Part shown: positions 10,900 through 23,577 of the stretch, one piece after another
Layout: each line of letters opens with the position of its first letter
Numbering within the stretch: the first letter of the stretch is position 1
Translations under genes and position numbers: made by a program
The notes under the pieces: generated by a model
What the model was told of the DNA's origin: nothing
What the model saw: only the letters and a program-made list of their open reading frames with translations
The model's database searches: none
NCBI RefSeq assembly: GCF_029633865.1
Contig: NC_079230.1
Coordinates: 26,711,068 to 26,775,067 of the forward strand
DNA length: 64,000 nt
Source: Lampris incognitus
Taxonomy: Eukaryota > Chordata > Actinopteri > Lampriformes > Lampridae
Direction: 5' to 3'

Positions 10900-12209
10900 A
10901 CTCGGATCAAGCTAACGTGGAATGGATGGAGAAAATTGCAACGACCATCGTAAAGACTTAAGGAGGATCTGTGGTGTGCTTTGCGATCCTGATTTTATGT
11001 AAGGCCCTTAAAGCGCTATACGCAACTGGTGAATGGCCAAATTGCTGCCTTAGCCTGGAGTGTGACATGATATCCTCTGTGCTGCAGAGGTGGTGTACAT
11101 TCAGTAATTTTACAGACCACCAACCTTCAACAGATCAGCACAGTCATGTTTTATGCAGCCTCTCTTTTGCTTTCCTAGAGTTTATGGCATCTATTTCCGT
11201 CCAGTCCTCCCAAGCGACCAGACTGAAACTGACAAAGGTCAAAAGACCACATGGAGCCTTGTCGGATCTCAAGTCTGATTTAGTGTAAATTGTTTATGAA
11301 GCAGAATAGCTGTAAATTCTTCACCCGCTCTTGCAAGACACGTTCCAGTTAATCTACTATGTACTCTCTGCGCACAAAAACTGAAATTGCACTTATAAGT
11401 GTGTATGCTAACCTGAGTCAAAATAGCACGTGCTGATAATCCAGCAGTTGTTTTAATCTATATTAAGGAGCAGGTGAGGTGGCTGTTGCCACACTGGACA
11501 CTACGGCAGGGGAGATGTTCAGACGATGTGAAGAATGATAGTCTTTATTTAAAGACTGGTAACTTGGTTGGATTGTTTTATGTGAAGGGATCACAGCATC
11601 TGCACGGCACTTTCACTTGGCACTGCAAAAAAAAAAAAAAAAAAAAGATTAAAAAACAAAGTGCTAAAGATGCCTCGTAAAACCTACCCCACCAAATCAA
11701 CCAAACCTCTTTCAAGAGTCCACGGCAGATATTATACTCACAGGTGTAAATAATATTCAGTTGTCATCCTCAGCAGCTCATATGCATGTACATTATCACA
11801 CCATAACCCCTTTCTCAGCATCTCTAAAATAATCTCTCGGGCCACAAACGGACCCGCTCTTGTCCTTGACCTAGTGTGGACATATTTGCCTTTATGTACT
11901 AGGTGTACCGCCGGGGACACAGCGGCCTTATCGTCTCATGGGACTTGTGTCACCTGCCTCCTCGCTGAAAACAACCATTTCCCAGCACTGTCGGTGTCGC
12001 CCCACATCCAGTGAGTCATGTTGTTAAATACCGCAGCGCAACAGTGGCAACTTGTTTCCCCCTCTGTTTACCCATCACAACACGCTGCCACGTAACCGTT
12101 TGGACTGCGGCAACACTGGGTGGCAAACCGTCACCAACATGTGGGCGATGTAAAACTCCTCCTCTTAGAGGTCTACGGTGTTACTACATGATGCTGATTC
12201 AACTATTTA
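10900..12209 (+). other. cckar 3' flank and probable 3'UTR
   Basis: Non-coding sequence downstream of the stop codon. It has an A19 run at about 11628-11647 and no clear AATAAA before the MITEs. An AATAAA followed by a G/T-richer stretch lies at 13943-13948 and could serve as the end of a long UTR, but this is weak. Confidence 0.4.
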
Positions 12210-12217
12210 CTTGCCAG

Positions 12218-12514
12218 CAGGCGCGGATCTACGGGGTGGCAACAGGGGTGGCAGCTGCCACCTCTGGGACACAGTCTTGCCACCCCATTTAAAAATCAGA
12301 TAATATGTTTTTAAAGTATATTTTATGTACATGCATGGAGAAGGTCAACGAGACCCGCACCAAACTCATCTCAAACAGTAGAGAACAAAATACATTCGAT
12401 GAAATCCGAGTTTTGAATAATAATACGTTTAGAATAATGTCCATTGCCCCCCCCTCCTTGAACCTCATGCCACCCCATTGCCAGCCCAGGAAAAAATCTC
12501 TAGATCCGCCACTG
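12218..12514. mobile_element. hAT-type MITE, 297 bp, with perfect 8-bp target duplication
   Basis: Starts CAGGCGCGGATCTA and ends TAGATCCGCCACTG, imperfect terminal inverted repeats of the CAGxGG hAT type. It is flanked on both sides by CTTGCCAG (12210-12217 and 12515-12522), an exact 8-bp duplication. It has no coding capacity. Confidence 0.8.
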
Positions 12515-12660
12515 CTTGCCAGTGCCCACTAAGACATTTAAAGGTGAAATTCATCCGTCCCTCCACCTGGCAGTGAGAACGACAAACAAGGTGTAGCAGC
12601 CGTCATGGCTGGTGTGTCATCAGCTCAGCAGTAAACGTGTCTTTATGCGCAATAATCCGG

Positions 12661-13090
12661 GTAAGAAAATCACACAAGGTTGAACCAGTGCATCTGGACA
12701 CAACGTTTATTGACAGATATGTTTCATCACTCATCTAAGGGACCTCTTCAGTCTCAACTGACTGCAGGTACCCCCCGCCCTTATAAACAACACAGCTGCC
12801 ATGACCAAAACCAGCGACCAGTTTCATGTGCATATGGGTGACCACTAACTAGAGTTTCAATGGCCACGTGTGCCATTCAGAGGACGAGAGACTGTTCAGT
12901 TAATCTCACACTCATAGTCACATGAAACTGGTCGTTGGTTTCCGTCGTGATGCAACTGTATTGTACTGTATCGTTTATAAGGGGTGGGGATACCTGCAGT
13001 CAGTTTAGACCGAAGAGGTCACTTAGTTGCGTGATGAAACGTATCTGTCAATAAACGTTGTATCCAGATGAACTGATTAAACCTTCTTTG
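12661..13090. repeat. Large inverted repeat, about 175-bp arms
   Basis: The left arm (about 12661-12835) is the reverse complement of the right arm (about 12915-13090) at high identity; both contain TTTATAAGGG, CCTGCAGTCAGTT and CTGTCAATAAACGTTGT. The outer segment resembles a recurrent teleost retroelement terminus (GTGATGAAAC...CAATAAA), possibly Penelope-like. No ORF is seen. Confidence 0.65.
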
Positions 13091-13156
13091 ATCAGCAGTA
13101 AACAGCTCCTTGTAGAAATGCATCCTGGGACCAAAGCTAACACAGACAGTCTAATG

Positions 13157-13362
13157 CAGGGGTGCCCAACTCCAGGCCTCGAGGGCCGCAGTGTCTGCAG
13201 GTATTTGTTGCAACCATGCACTACACCACCTAATTTAACTAATTCCTTTCCCTCCTTGGTCCAAGAGGTGAGCTAATTAGTTAAATCAGGCGGTGTAGTG
13301 CATGGTTGCAACAAATGCCTGCAGACACTGCGGCCCTCGAGGCCTGGAGTTGGGCACCCCTG
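13157..13362. mobile_element. Palindromic hAT-type MITE, 206 bp
   Basis: Nearly the whole element is one palindrome: CAGGGGTGCCCAACTCCAGG at the left end and its complement at the right end, arms about 95 bp, with a short unpaired centre around 13250-13270. An 8-bp duplication flanks it with one mismatch (GTCTAATG at 13149-13156, GTTTAATG at 13363-13370). CAGGGGTG ends plus 8-bp duplications point to hAT. Confidence 0.85.
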
Positions 13363-13370
13363 GTTTAATG

Positions 13371-14825
13371 TATTGCAAACTGCATCAAACTACATGGGAA
13401 CACTGTTGTACGGTGATATTGTCTGTCCAACAGAAGCATCACCACATCATCGTCATGTTTCCATCCTGTTTCTTGTTTGTGTTTACTGCTGCACCAGTGT
13501 TCATCCTGCCCAGTCCAAAAATCCAACAGCAGTACATGGAGAGTGCCTCCAACCGTGGTCAAGATGATAATTATTATGTAACCTGACTCCATTGTCCAGA
13601 TGGATAGAATAACTATTCAAGTAGTGGGGGAAAAAGCATGGATTTCAGCTTTAACTACAACCCTATCCTGTCATCTGTCAAAAAAAATCTTGAAGGCGCA
13701 TAAAGCCTTGTTTCAACGTATCCTCGAACTGTTTTTTCCCCCTCCATTTACACTTCTCCTCAAAATGTTCCCTCATACAAACAAACAGTACTTACTTGTT
13801 CTCTTGGTAATGTATAAACCAGCAGGTCATCCAGATTACCTACGCCTGGTTGTCCAAACAGAGATTTTTTGCTGCAGTGTGAAATGTACAACTGTTCCTA
13901 CAAAGACACGGGAGAGATCAACGTGCTGCTTTTAACAGCTTTAATAAAGTGGGTCTAAATGACAGAGGGGCATTAAACTCACACAGTCAAATGAATTCCC
14001 GACAGAGGACGACTCTGCCGGGACCTCTTCCCAGGGATAAGAGCTCCATTTGGGCTTCTTTTTGCAGGGGGGGGGGGACTTGGGGTGGAGGGTGGTGGTC
14101 CGAATGCCTGCCTTGCCTTCAGCAGACACTGACAAATCACTGGTTTGGCAGGTTATGAAAACCGTTCTGCTCGTTTTCAGACATCCCAACAGGGGGGTTG
14201 CAGCCGAGTACTTGCATAAGGTGACCAAGTCATAAACGTGTATTTTGATTTGCAGTTCTGCTGGCTCCCAGAAGCACCAGGGCTGCAACTAACAGTTATT
14301 AGTTTTCTTATCGATGACTTTTCCTATTAATGAGCTGCTAAGAAAATGTTGAAAAGACTTGACAGACGCCCACCACAAGTCCCCAGAGCCGGAAGTGACG
14401 TCTTCAACAACAGCAACTTAAATCCAAACAGCGCCCCTCAAGGGACGCAAGGACGCCTTACTCATAGTGGAGCAGAAATCTTTTTGATAATAAAAGAAAA
14501 GAAAATAAAAGTAGAAAATAGTTTCTTCAGTTTACCTAGTCTTGAGTTGGTATTCCTTTCCTAATTAAAACGGTAAGGTTAAGGCAAGCAAATATTAAGC
14601 GTTTGTGAAACTGTAACCAGCAAATGTTCGGCGTCTTCACAAAGCAAACGACCAAATCAATTGAATCGATTTCCAAAATTAGAGCGATTGAATTTCTGAC
14701 GACGATTAATCGACTCATCATGTCAGCGCTTAGCGGCGTCACGTGACCTCGAGCGGGTTCCGCGAGCCACAACATCAAACCCTTAAATGACGCAACATCG
14801 TTCGAGCGACACAACGCACACCCAA
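13371..14825. other. Intergenic region between convergent cckar and rbpj
   Basis: No exon or familiar repeat is seen. The short ORFs have no recognisable protein content. A candidate + strand polyadenylation signal AATAAA lies at 13943-13948. Confidence 0.4.
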
Positions 14826-14846
14826 TGACATTTTTATATCACCTTT

Positions 14847-14856
14847 TTTATTTATT
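14847..14856 (-). terminator. Candidate rbpj polyadenylation signal
   Basis: On the - strand two overlapping AATAAA hexamers are followed within about 40 nt by a G/T-rich stretch (GGGTGTGCGTTGTGTCG, at 14823-14807), the arrangement of a vertebrate poly(A) site. If used, the rbpj 3'UTR would be about 5.6 kb. Confidence 0.45.
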
Positions 14857-15374
14857 TTTTATGCCAATATTGCAATTTTTTTCCTTTTTTTTTCAAATGA
14901 CATACGGATTTGCGCATGATCTGAAACTGCAATATGTACAAAAAAACAAACTATTGTATGTTATCAAAAACGAAACAAACAAAAAAAAACACATCCCCTT
15001 TGTTTTGACGTTATTGCTAAATGTTACAAACGGCACAGGTTTCTATCATCAGCAACCCTTTGAGCACTGAGTATACTACCACACTGACACCTCTGCTTAC
15101 CATCACTAGAATAATACACAGATAGAGTGAGGGGGGGAGGGGGGAGGAGGAGACCGTGGAAGGACACGTGAAGAAGAAGAAGATGGAGAAGAAGAAAAAG
15201 GGGAAAATGACAACAAATCAACTGATCTGACCGTAGCAAAAAGCTAAGCATAAACAAGCTACATGTGCATGTGTGTGGGGTGGTGAGGCTGGGGGGGAGG
15301 GGGAGGGGGGGACTTCCAAACATACATATATGAACATGGAGGAGAAAGAGTTGAGGATGAAGGGGAAGAAAAAG

Positions 15375-15381
<7 letters not shown>

Positions 15382-15419
<38 letters not shown>

Positions 15420-15445
15420 AGGGGAGGGGAGGGGAGGGGAGGGGG
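15382..15445 (+). repeat. (GA)n followed by (GGGGA)n
   Basis: About 17 GA dinucleotides run into five or more GGGGA units; on the rbpj transcript this is a pyrimidine tract. Confidence 0.9.
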
Positions 15446-16654
15446 TAAAGTTAGCGCTCTGTAGTGCAAACAGCCAAATAGTCTTAAGGAGAATGTAAGG
15501 CTGAGTGCGACAGAGAAAGAGCTCCACACACCTTTCCATTTGTTTTAAAGCTGCCTCTAACTCTGCCTGTTTTTTTTTATTTTTTTTGGAATTTTTTTTT
15601 CAGCAGTGCATGAAAACTCTACGTTATAAAAAAGACATTTGGCATATTGGAGGATACATACTTTGTTCAGAGCTCATTATAAAACAAAACAAATTTTTAA
15701 AAAAAACAAGAACAGCTGCTTTCGGAAGGATTAAAAACAAACAAACCGTATGACGAGACTTACACAACGAGTGAAAGGAAACCAGTTTAAGTGGATGTTT
15801 TCTGGAGGAAAAATAACAACACAACACAACAAAAACAAAAAGCGCTGCAAACGCTCACGCGGTTTTATTTCCTCACCGAGGTTAACGTAGCTTGCGCAGA
15901 AGGAGGCGTGTAACATTTATCGACCCCCCCCCCCTTGACAGTTCGGCCGTTTTACCGGGCGCCGCCAGCAGGGGGCGTGCATGCTCATCAAGTTATTCCG
16001 GATCCTCCCTTTCTCCCGTCTCTCTCTTACTCTGGACGCGTAAGACGTGAACACGTTGAACTGTAAACCGTGAACCAGCTGGGAGCGTCGACGGGACGCG
16101 CTCAGAAACGCGCACGTGTTCCTTCCACTCGTGTAAATACACGGAGGCTGGGCCGCGCGGCCCCAAGGCGTAAGCAAACTAAGCGGTTGCTTATACAGTG
16201 ATGCGGCCACGTGCAGTCCCGCAACAAAGCGGTGGTGGGACACAGTGTGGGGGGGTTGGGGGGGGTCAACCTCTGCTTGGGGCCTCGGAAAGGCTTGGGC
16301 CGGCCCTGTCCTTGACTAGTTTAAGTAAGTGTACTGTAGGCAAACTGTTCAGACTCGCATGGCCATGTATGATGAAGAGGAGTCGGGGGGGGGGGGTGAA
16401 GAGGCAAATGAACATGTAAACAGAACTGTCCTCCACCTGCACCCCTCGTAAAACGAATGCAAGACAGGGGTGTGAGGCTAATATGGAGGTTACATCAAAT
16501 TCACACCGAACTGCGAGTTCAACGCAGTAGTATGGAAGCTCATTTCCGCCAGTAACACAAAAAAAAAGTTACCATATTGTTTCGATGGTTGGGCCAGTGA
16601 GGTGATGATGACACCTTTATCGACAGCGCCATTGGAGCACATGCGCACTTCTTA

Positions 16655-17010
16655 CCTCATAATTTCAACTTTTTATCTCATAATTATGAGTTTTTATCTC
16701 ATAATTTCCACTTTTTATCTCATAATTATGAGTTTTTATCTCATAATTTCGATTTATCTCCTCATAATTTCAACCCTTTATCTCATAATTTCGATTTTTT
16801 TATCTCGTAATTTCCACTTTTTAATCTCATAATTTCAATTTTTTATCTCATAATTTCCACCTTTTATGTCATAAATTCTACTTTTATCTCATAATTATGA
16901 CTTTTTATCTCATAATTTCGACTTTTTTAAAAATCTCACAATTATGACATTTTATCATAATTTGACTTTTTTAATCTCATAAATTATGACTTTTTATCTC
17001 ATAATTTTGA
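16655..17010 (+). repeat. A/T-rich minisatellite, ~21-bp unit
   Basis: About 17 imperfect copies built on TTTTTATCTCATAATTTCGAC, some with TTATGAG/CTCATAA half-palindromes. It lies within the probable rbpj 3'UTR. Confidence 0.85.
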
Positions 17011-19130
17011 CTCACGGTGAATTTTTTTTTTTACTGGTGGAAATGGGCTTCATACAGTAGACATAGAAAAGCACTAAAAAAACAAAACAAAACAAAAAAA
17101 ACAAAACAAAAAAACAACTACAGGAAGATTTGGTGAGCGGCTCCATCCTGCCGAGTAAAGGGATCCCGGGTGGCGCGGGCCTCGCCACAGACAAGTTCAC
17201 GTCAATTTCAAGCGAAAAATTGGTTTGATGCAACAACAACGACAGCAACGTGGCCGTGGCGTGGGCCCAGCAGCAGCTCTCTAATGGGGAAATTTGTGAA
17301 AATGTTTTTTTTTCTTTTTTGGACAGCCAAGAGCAGGAGAGAGAGGAGGCCTTTAAAAAATCACCCCCCCCCAAAAAAAACCCCACTCCCAGGCCAAACC
17401 AGGCAGCACGGGCTATAATGCACTTATTTAAATTCTTTTTGTTACATTGAATAAGACAAGGGGAGGATCTGTACCAATAATTTAAAAAATATCAACATTA
17501 TAATGCAAAACATTTAACATTAATGACGGACAGGCAGGGAGGGCATGGATAAATGGGGGAATAACTTAGTTTTTTTTGTTTCTTTTCTTTCTTTTTTTTT
17601 TACATTGAAAGGATGCAAGCGAACCCTTTTTGTTCCTTGACTGGGGAAGTGAAAGAAGAAAAAAAAAAGAGTCAAAAATACTTCATTATGCAGACATTCA
17701 AGTTACTGTATCATAGCTATTCCCAGGAAGTGTGTGTACAGTTGTACTGCAACAGTAAGATCAATAGTATTGCCTTTGAATGTTGTTCCACTATGACGTG
17801 ACGATGGATAGAGAGTCGGTGGACTTCTACTGGACCGTGACGGGGGACAGCGGAACCCGAACCAACCTCAAATACACAGTTTCTTTTTTTTTTTTTCAAA
17901 CGACGAGCGAGCGAAACACTTTGAAATGGAGCGAGTCTGACTCAGTCTTCCATTATATATAGTGACTGTACAGCGACACACGCACACACACGCACGCACA
18001 CACACGCACAAACAAACACCTGCTGGCTGGTGAACTAGTGGTCAGGCGGACAAAACAGCGACGCAAACAAACAAAACAAATAAAACAAGATGACCTGTAC
18101 AATATTGCTGTATGTTTGGAAATACACAAATTGAATACTACACGTTTAGAAGGCCTTGTATATATATACTCCTACAGGTCACTCGATGGCCGTGGACACA
18201 GAGAAGTGCAGCTGCTCTCCGACGGTGAGTTTACGGTGGACACTTCCGGTCTGGAAAAGGCTGAGAGGAGCTTACGGCGCTCGTGAGATATTGTACCAAA
18301 AGTGAAGGTCGCCGGGCACCGCAAAGGTTATTAGAAAAAAAAAAGCGAGCCGTGTTGTTGTTGCTGCTCTGCACACCAAAACGGAGACGCCTCCATCTGA
18401 TAGGCTGCGTGTGTGTGTGTGTGTGCGTGTGTGTTAGTGTGACGGCGTGGCGTTGCACGCTGACGGGACCTTCTTCCTTGCAAGTTTGCACAGTTCAACT
18501 GGAAAACAAGCTCCATCAATAAAGAGGCAACACAAAAAAAAGCATGCCCCACCCCACCCCGCCCCCAAATGATGCTCCGTCGCTTAGTAACGGGGAGATT
18601 TCGCGAGACGGTGAGACGCCGGTGACGTCAGGGTTATCAGTAAGGCCACATTAAACGTGGAAGCGTCTGTCTCGAGTGCGCCCAGCGAGCTTCTGGGGAA
18701 AACCGATGCTAAGTTAACACACCACCAAAACCACGGCACACACTGGAAGACACCGCCGCCCCGCCCGGCCCGGCCCGGCTCGGCGCGGTTTTTGGAAGGC
18801 CAGTTCAGTCCGGCATCCGATGACCTACAACAGTGACGGACAGCAACACTTTTTTTTTCTTTTTTCTAACAACAGATATGTGACACTGGATATGTGGTTC
18901 TTCTGACTAGGAGCACAGTTAAAACGTACAGTACTAAGGCTACATCCTCCAGTCAGCGACTACACTCGTTACACCCACGTGACGAAAACAACAACAAAAT
19001 TATATATATATATCAAAAAAAAAAAGACGACTTCCGCAAGGACGTTCGCGTGAAACGAACTACTTCCTCTCGTAACGGCGGAAGTCTGGCGTTTGATGGG
19101 ATCCGCGGATGTCCCCCGTGGCTCCTGTGT

Positions 19131-19215
19131 GAGACGTACTGACGTATGAGACGTACTGACGTGATAGACGTCGTGACGTACGAGACGTCCTGACGTGTGA
19201 GACGTCGTGACGTGG
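19131..19215 (+). repeat. Five tandem 17-bp units carrying TGACGT
   Basis: Unit GAGACGTACTGACGTAT, repeated five times in exact 17-bp phase with substitutions. Each copy keeps one TGACGT, the CREB/ATF half-site, and a GACGT. It lies in the probable rbpj 3'UTR. Confidence 0.9.
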
Positions 19216-20483
19216 GCGCCTCCCGCAGGAGACGCGGCGCACGTCGCAGGCAAGGCGGAGGCGTTTGCTTAAAGCTTTTCTTTTTAAAGACTTCATAAAA
19301 ACCAAATGATTAAAAAAAAAACAGGTCCTCTGAGGTTATTCCCTAAAACAAACAAACACACAGACAAACAAAACACAAACTAACAAACAAACAGACCAAA
19401 ATAATATTAAAAACAACCTTCGGGGGTCACGTAAATTTAAACAAAAAATAATCCCCACACTTCAGATTTTGCTTTAAAGGAAGAGTATAAAAAAATAAAA
19501 AATAAAGGAAGTGTTCAATCCAGCGACTGAAAAGGAAGAAAGAAAGCAGGCTTTGTTTCGTTTGGAGACGGGAGTAAATTTGCAAACGTATCGGTTGGGA
19601 TTTTGGACCTCAAGGAAAACAAAACAAAACAAAACAACAAACAAAAACAAACAAAAAGCCCAAGCTCAGAGGAAGAATAGAAACTATTTGGTAACAAAAG
19701 TGTACTATAGGTTTAATACAAAAAAAGGTATGGAGAAAATGTACCTTTACTAAAGCTTATACAAGATCCTTGGTCCATAAAAACTATGTTAACGCCGCCA
19801 CGCTCCGTGTGTGTCCCTCTGCGTCCTCGCGCTTCCCTCGGACAACAACACATCCCACCCCCTTTTTAGACACCAACGTATGGAAAACAACAACAAAACA
19901 ACAAATAAAGGAACAGTTAAACTGAGGGGGGGGGTGTAGAAGGGAGACTTTTTCCTTTTTTCTTCTCAAATGCAAATTGTTGTTGTTGTTGTTGTACACG
20001 GTGGATGCGTCGTTGTGCGTGGTCTCCTTTCTCACAGCCTTGAGAAGGTGCTGGTGCTCTGAACCGGCAGGAAGTCTTCATTCCCAAACACCAGAACTAG
20101 TAAGGCAGGTCCCTTAAGAAAACCATTCGGGGGGAGGGGGGCGGCGGAGGAGCAGGGGGGGGGGGGGGTGACACGAGGACGCGCAGAGGAGCACTTTCTC
20201 TTTCTTTTCCGTCAAGGTGACAAGGCGAACGCCCCCCCCCCCCCGGCCGTTCGCGCCTCCTTCCCCTCGCATCCTCCTCGTTTCTTCTATTTTTTTCTTT
20301 CCCTCCCATTTCAGCTTCTTTGAATCCAAAATGAATATGCAGCACTTGAAAGAGAATCAAGTTTTTGTTTTTTGTTTTTTTTTGTTGTTTTGTTTTTTTC
20401 TTATGTTCCCGCATAGTCTTTATACCTTGTGTGGTATATTTGCTCTCAAGGCATTTTTGTATTGTGCGGCGAGCGTGCTTGTG

Positions 20484-21074
<591 letters not shown>

Positions 21075-21395
21075 ATGGCTGTGCGAATTAACGTTTACAG
21101 CGGCCTCACCCAGTACTGGTGTGGGAAGACGGTCGTGTGAACTCACGTTTGCAGCGGCCTCACCCAGTACGATCCATGCAGTGTCTTTGTCCATGTCTGT
21201 GTCTAAGTTTGTGTCTTCACTTGATGGCTGGGAGAGCTGGCGCTGGATCAGCTGGGAGAGCTCGGTCTGCTGCGTCCTGTGGGCCCAGGGACCACGGCCC
21301 TGCCTGGAGCTGCGCCCGAAGAGCAAACACCGAGGGCGGTCTGACAGGACGCGGAAGCGAGGCAGGCTACACTAACTGCTAGCCCATGCAGACTG
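21075..21395. repeat. Unclassified hairpin repeat, second copy, truncated by the gap
   Basis: Reverse complement of the modules at 4950-5300: two 57-bp tandem units with GCGGCCTCACCCAGTA, then the GC-rich module ending CTAGCCCATGCAGACTG exactly where the N run starts. In other copies this point is the loop of a long hairpin. Confidence 0.8.
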
Positions 21396-21595
21396 NNNNN
21401 NNNNNNNNNNNNNNNNNNNNNNNNNNNNNNNNNNNNNNNNNNNNNNNNNNNNNNNNNNNNNNNNNNNNNNNNNNNNNNNNNNNNNNNNNNNNNNNNNNNN
21501 NNNNNNNNNNNNNNNNNNNNNNNNNNNNNNNNNNNNNNNNNNNNNNNNNNNNNNNNNNNNNNNNNNNNNNNNNNNNNNNNNNNNNNNNNNNNNNN
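21396..21595. other. Assembly gap, exactly 200 N
   Basis: A run of exactly 200 N, probably a placeholder of arbitrary size. It lies 567 bp upstream of the last rbpj exon in the transcript sense, where the preceding rbpj exons are expected. Confidence 0.99.
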
Positions 21596-22730
21596 TAGAA
21601 ATAAAATGTTCAAAAGCAGCAGCTCAACAGTAGCTCGCACAAAACTGGCACACATGACACGAGAAGACGGTGTGACGTGACAAGTCAGCCGCTCGCTCGG
21701 CGCGAGGAAAACATGTCACACGAGAAACAAAAAAAAATTAAATCAAAACCAACTTGGACAGAAATCCCCCGCGTCTCCAGCAGTGGCACAAATGTGCGCT
21801 GATGGGGAAGTGTCACCATCTCCGCAACAACGGTTTTGTCTGTTTCTGTGGCTGTTTGTCTACCTTCACCCACTACAAATAAAGAACAGAAAAGGCTAGA
21901 AGTGATGGGGGGGGGGACTGGAAACTGTCTCCCCCCCCCAAATAAATAAATAAAACACACATGATCACAGGTGACACACAGTCCACACACGTTGTGTTTT
22001 CCCCACACAGCAGCAGAAGTGTGACTCTAGTATGTGTACCTGCAGATGAGTTGCACAGTGGCACCGCCGTCACACCTGATGGGATTTTGTGTTTGTGCCG
22101 TTAAACACCCGTACACAAATGTTTGACTCTCAGCTCGCGTCCGTTTGGCTTTTACCGTGCAAACAGCTCGGCAGTCCATCACAGCTGCAGGGAACACTTT
22201 GCAGGGCTTTTCAGGGACATTTGCCACGACTTCTGCTTGGCTATATACCTGACAGCTGTTGCTCATCGAAGATCGTATTATTCAGTATGAACTATTGGTG
22301 GAAGTCTCAACAGTTTCCAAACGGACTGTGTGACTTTTAGCCGCTCACTGACTATACCGCCCCAAACTTCACACACCTCAGCGGACAAAAATATGGATAA
22401 AAATGTGATCTAGCTGAAAATTATGCAAAAATGCGCCATCTCGATGGGTAAAAATACAATTTTATAACCTAACATTATAACTTTCCGAGGACTCCAATAA
22501 TAATTTCCAAGATGTTCGATCAATGTGATCATCTTCAAGCATTTTCCATGACCGGAATGCTCATCTATGAACTTCCAGATTCATTACAGATTAAGTGGGA
22601 GTTTTCCTTAAACAGAATGACTGAGATTCAAACCTCAATCCTGCTCACGTGTCCTCGAGCAAGTTGCCGTTAGTCTCAACCAGCTTGAGGATGCTATGTG
22701 AGTTGCCAATCCAGTAACTGACCTCTCCGG
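21596..22730 (-). other. rbpj intron, no feature recognised
   Basis: Appears unique apart from short homopolymers. No conserved RBPJ peptide is found on either strand. Confidence 0.5.
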
Positions 22731-22736
22731 GGGGGG

Positions 22737-23275
22737 GGGGGGCAGAGAGAGAGAGGGTGAGAGAGAGAGAGAGAGTGAGTGAGAATGACAGCAAGAGTGA
22801 GACAGAAAGTGAGTGAGAGAGACAACGAGAGTGTGACAGAAAGTGAGAGAGAGAAGAGTGAGTGAGTGAGAGAGAGTGAGAGTCTGGCCTCTCTGAGGGG
22901 GAGAGAGAGAGAGTGAGGGTGAGACAGAGAGAGAGAGAGTGAGAGAGATAGTGATAGTGAGACATAGAGAGCGAGTGAAAGAGAGAGAGGGAGGGAGAGA
23001 GAGAGGGTGAGACAGCGAGAGTGAGAAAGAGAGTGAGACAGAGAGAGTGAGAGAGTCAGACCTCTCTGAGGGGAGAGAGAGGATAGTGAGAGTGAGACAG
23101 AGTGAGAGAGATAGTGAAACAGTTGAGTGAGTGAGAGAGAGCGAGAGGTTGAGAGAGACAGCTAGAGAGAGTGAGAGAGACAGAGAGTGAGAGATAATGA
23201 GAGTCAGACAGAGAGGGAGTGAGAGTGAGTGAGTGAGTGAGTGAGTGAGTGAGTGAGTGAGTGAGTCAAGTGCTG
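22737..23275 (+). repeat. Imperfect (GA)n/(GAGT)n tract, ~540 bp
   Basis: Almost pure purine with scattered T and C; ends in a (GAGT)n run at 23220-23266. On the rbpj transcript it is C/U-rich. Confidence 0.9.
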
Positions 23276-23409
23276 TTCTGTTTCTGCCAGATCTATGTAT
23301 TCCTTTTCCTGTTTTTTTTGTTTAGTACTCTGTTGACCCTGTTTTGTTTTGTTTTGGCAACATAGTAATTAATGCAGTCATGCCAATAAAGCATCATTGA
23401 ATTGAATTG

Positions 23410-23483
23410 AGGTGAGAGAGAGAGAAGAGAGCGTGAGGGTGAGTGAGAGAGAGGTGAGTGAGTGAGTGAGTGAGTGAGTGAGT

Positions 23484-23574
<91 letters not shown>

Positions 23575-23577
23575 AAA
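23410..23577 (+). repeat. (GA)n/(GAGT)n tract
   Basis: Begins just after ATTGAATTGAATTGA (23396-23410), which resembles the short tandem tail of a teleost retroposon. Long GA run at 23488-23576. Confidence 0.9.

Larger units (their letters stand above)
14857..20483 (-). other. rbpj: Probable long rbpj 3'UTR
   Basis: Between the rbpj stop codon and the candidate poly(A) signal lies 5.6 kb that contains no LINE, SINE or hAT copy I can recognise, in contrast to the introns. It is A/T-rich with many homopolymer runs and three tandem-repeat patches. The low transposon content is compatible with a transcribed UTR, but the boundary is inferred. Confidence 0.45.

Noticed and set aside
12661..13090. 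Hammerhead ribozyme in the inverted repeat (GATGAAAC present)
   Set aside because: GATGAGTGATGAAAC resembles the core but lacks the CTGANGA segment and a pairing stem II, so the core cannot form.
21248..21655. ORF across the N run
   Set aside because: Its continuity comes from unknown bases and the ends are repeat sequence and random sequence.
22027..22266. 79-codon ORF on the - strand as a lost rbpj exon
   Set aside because: No residue pattern of RBPJ and no splice sites in the right phase.
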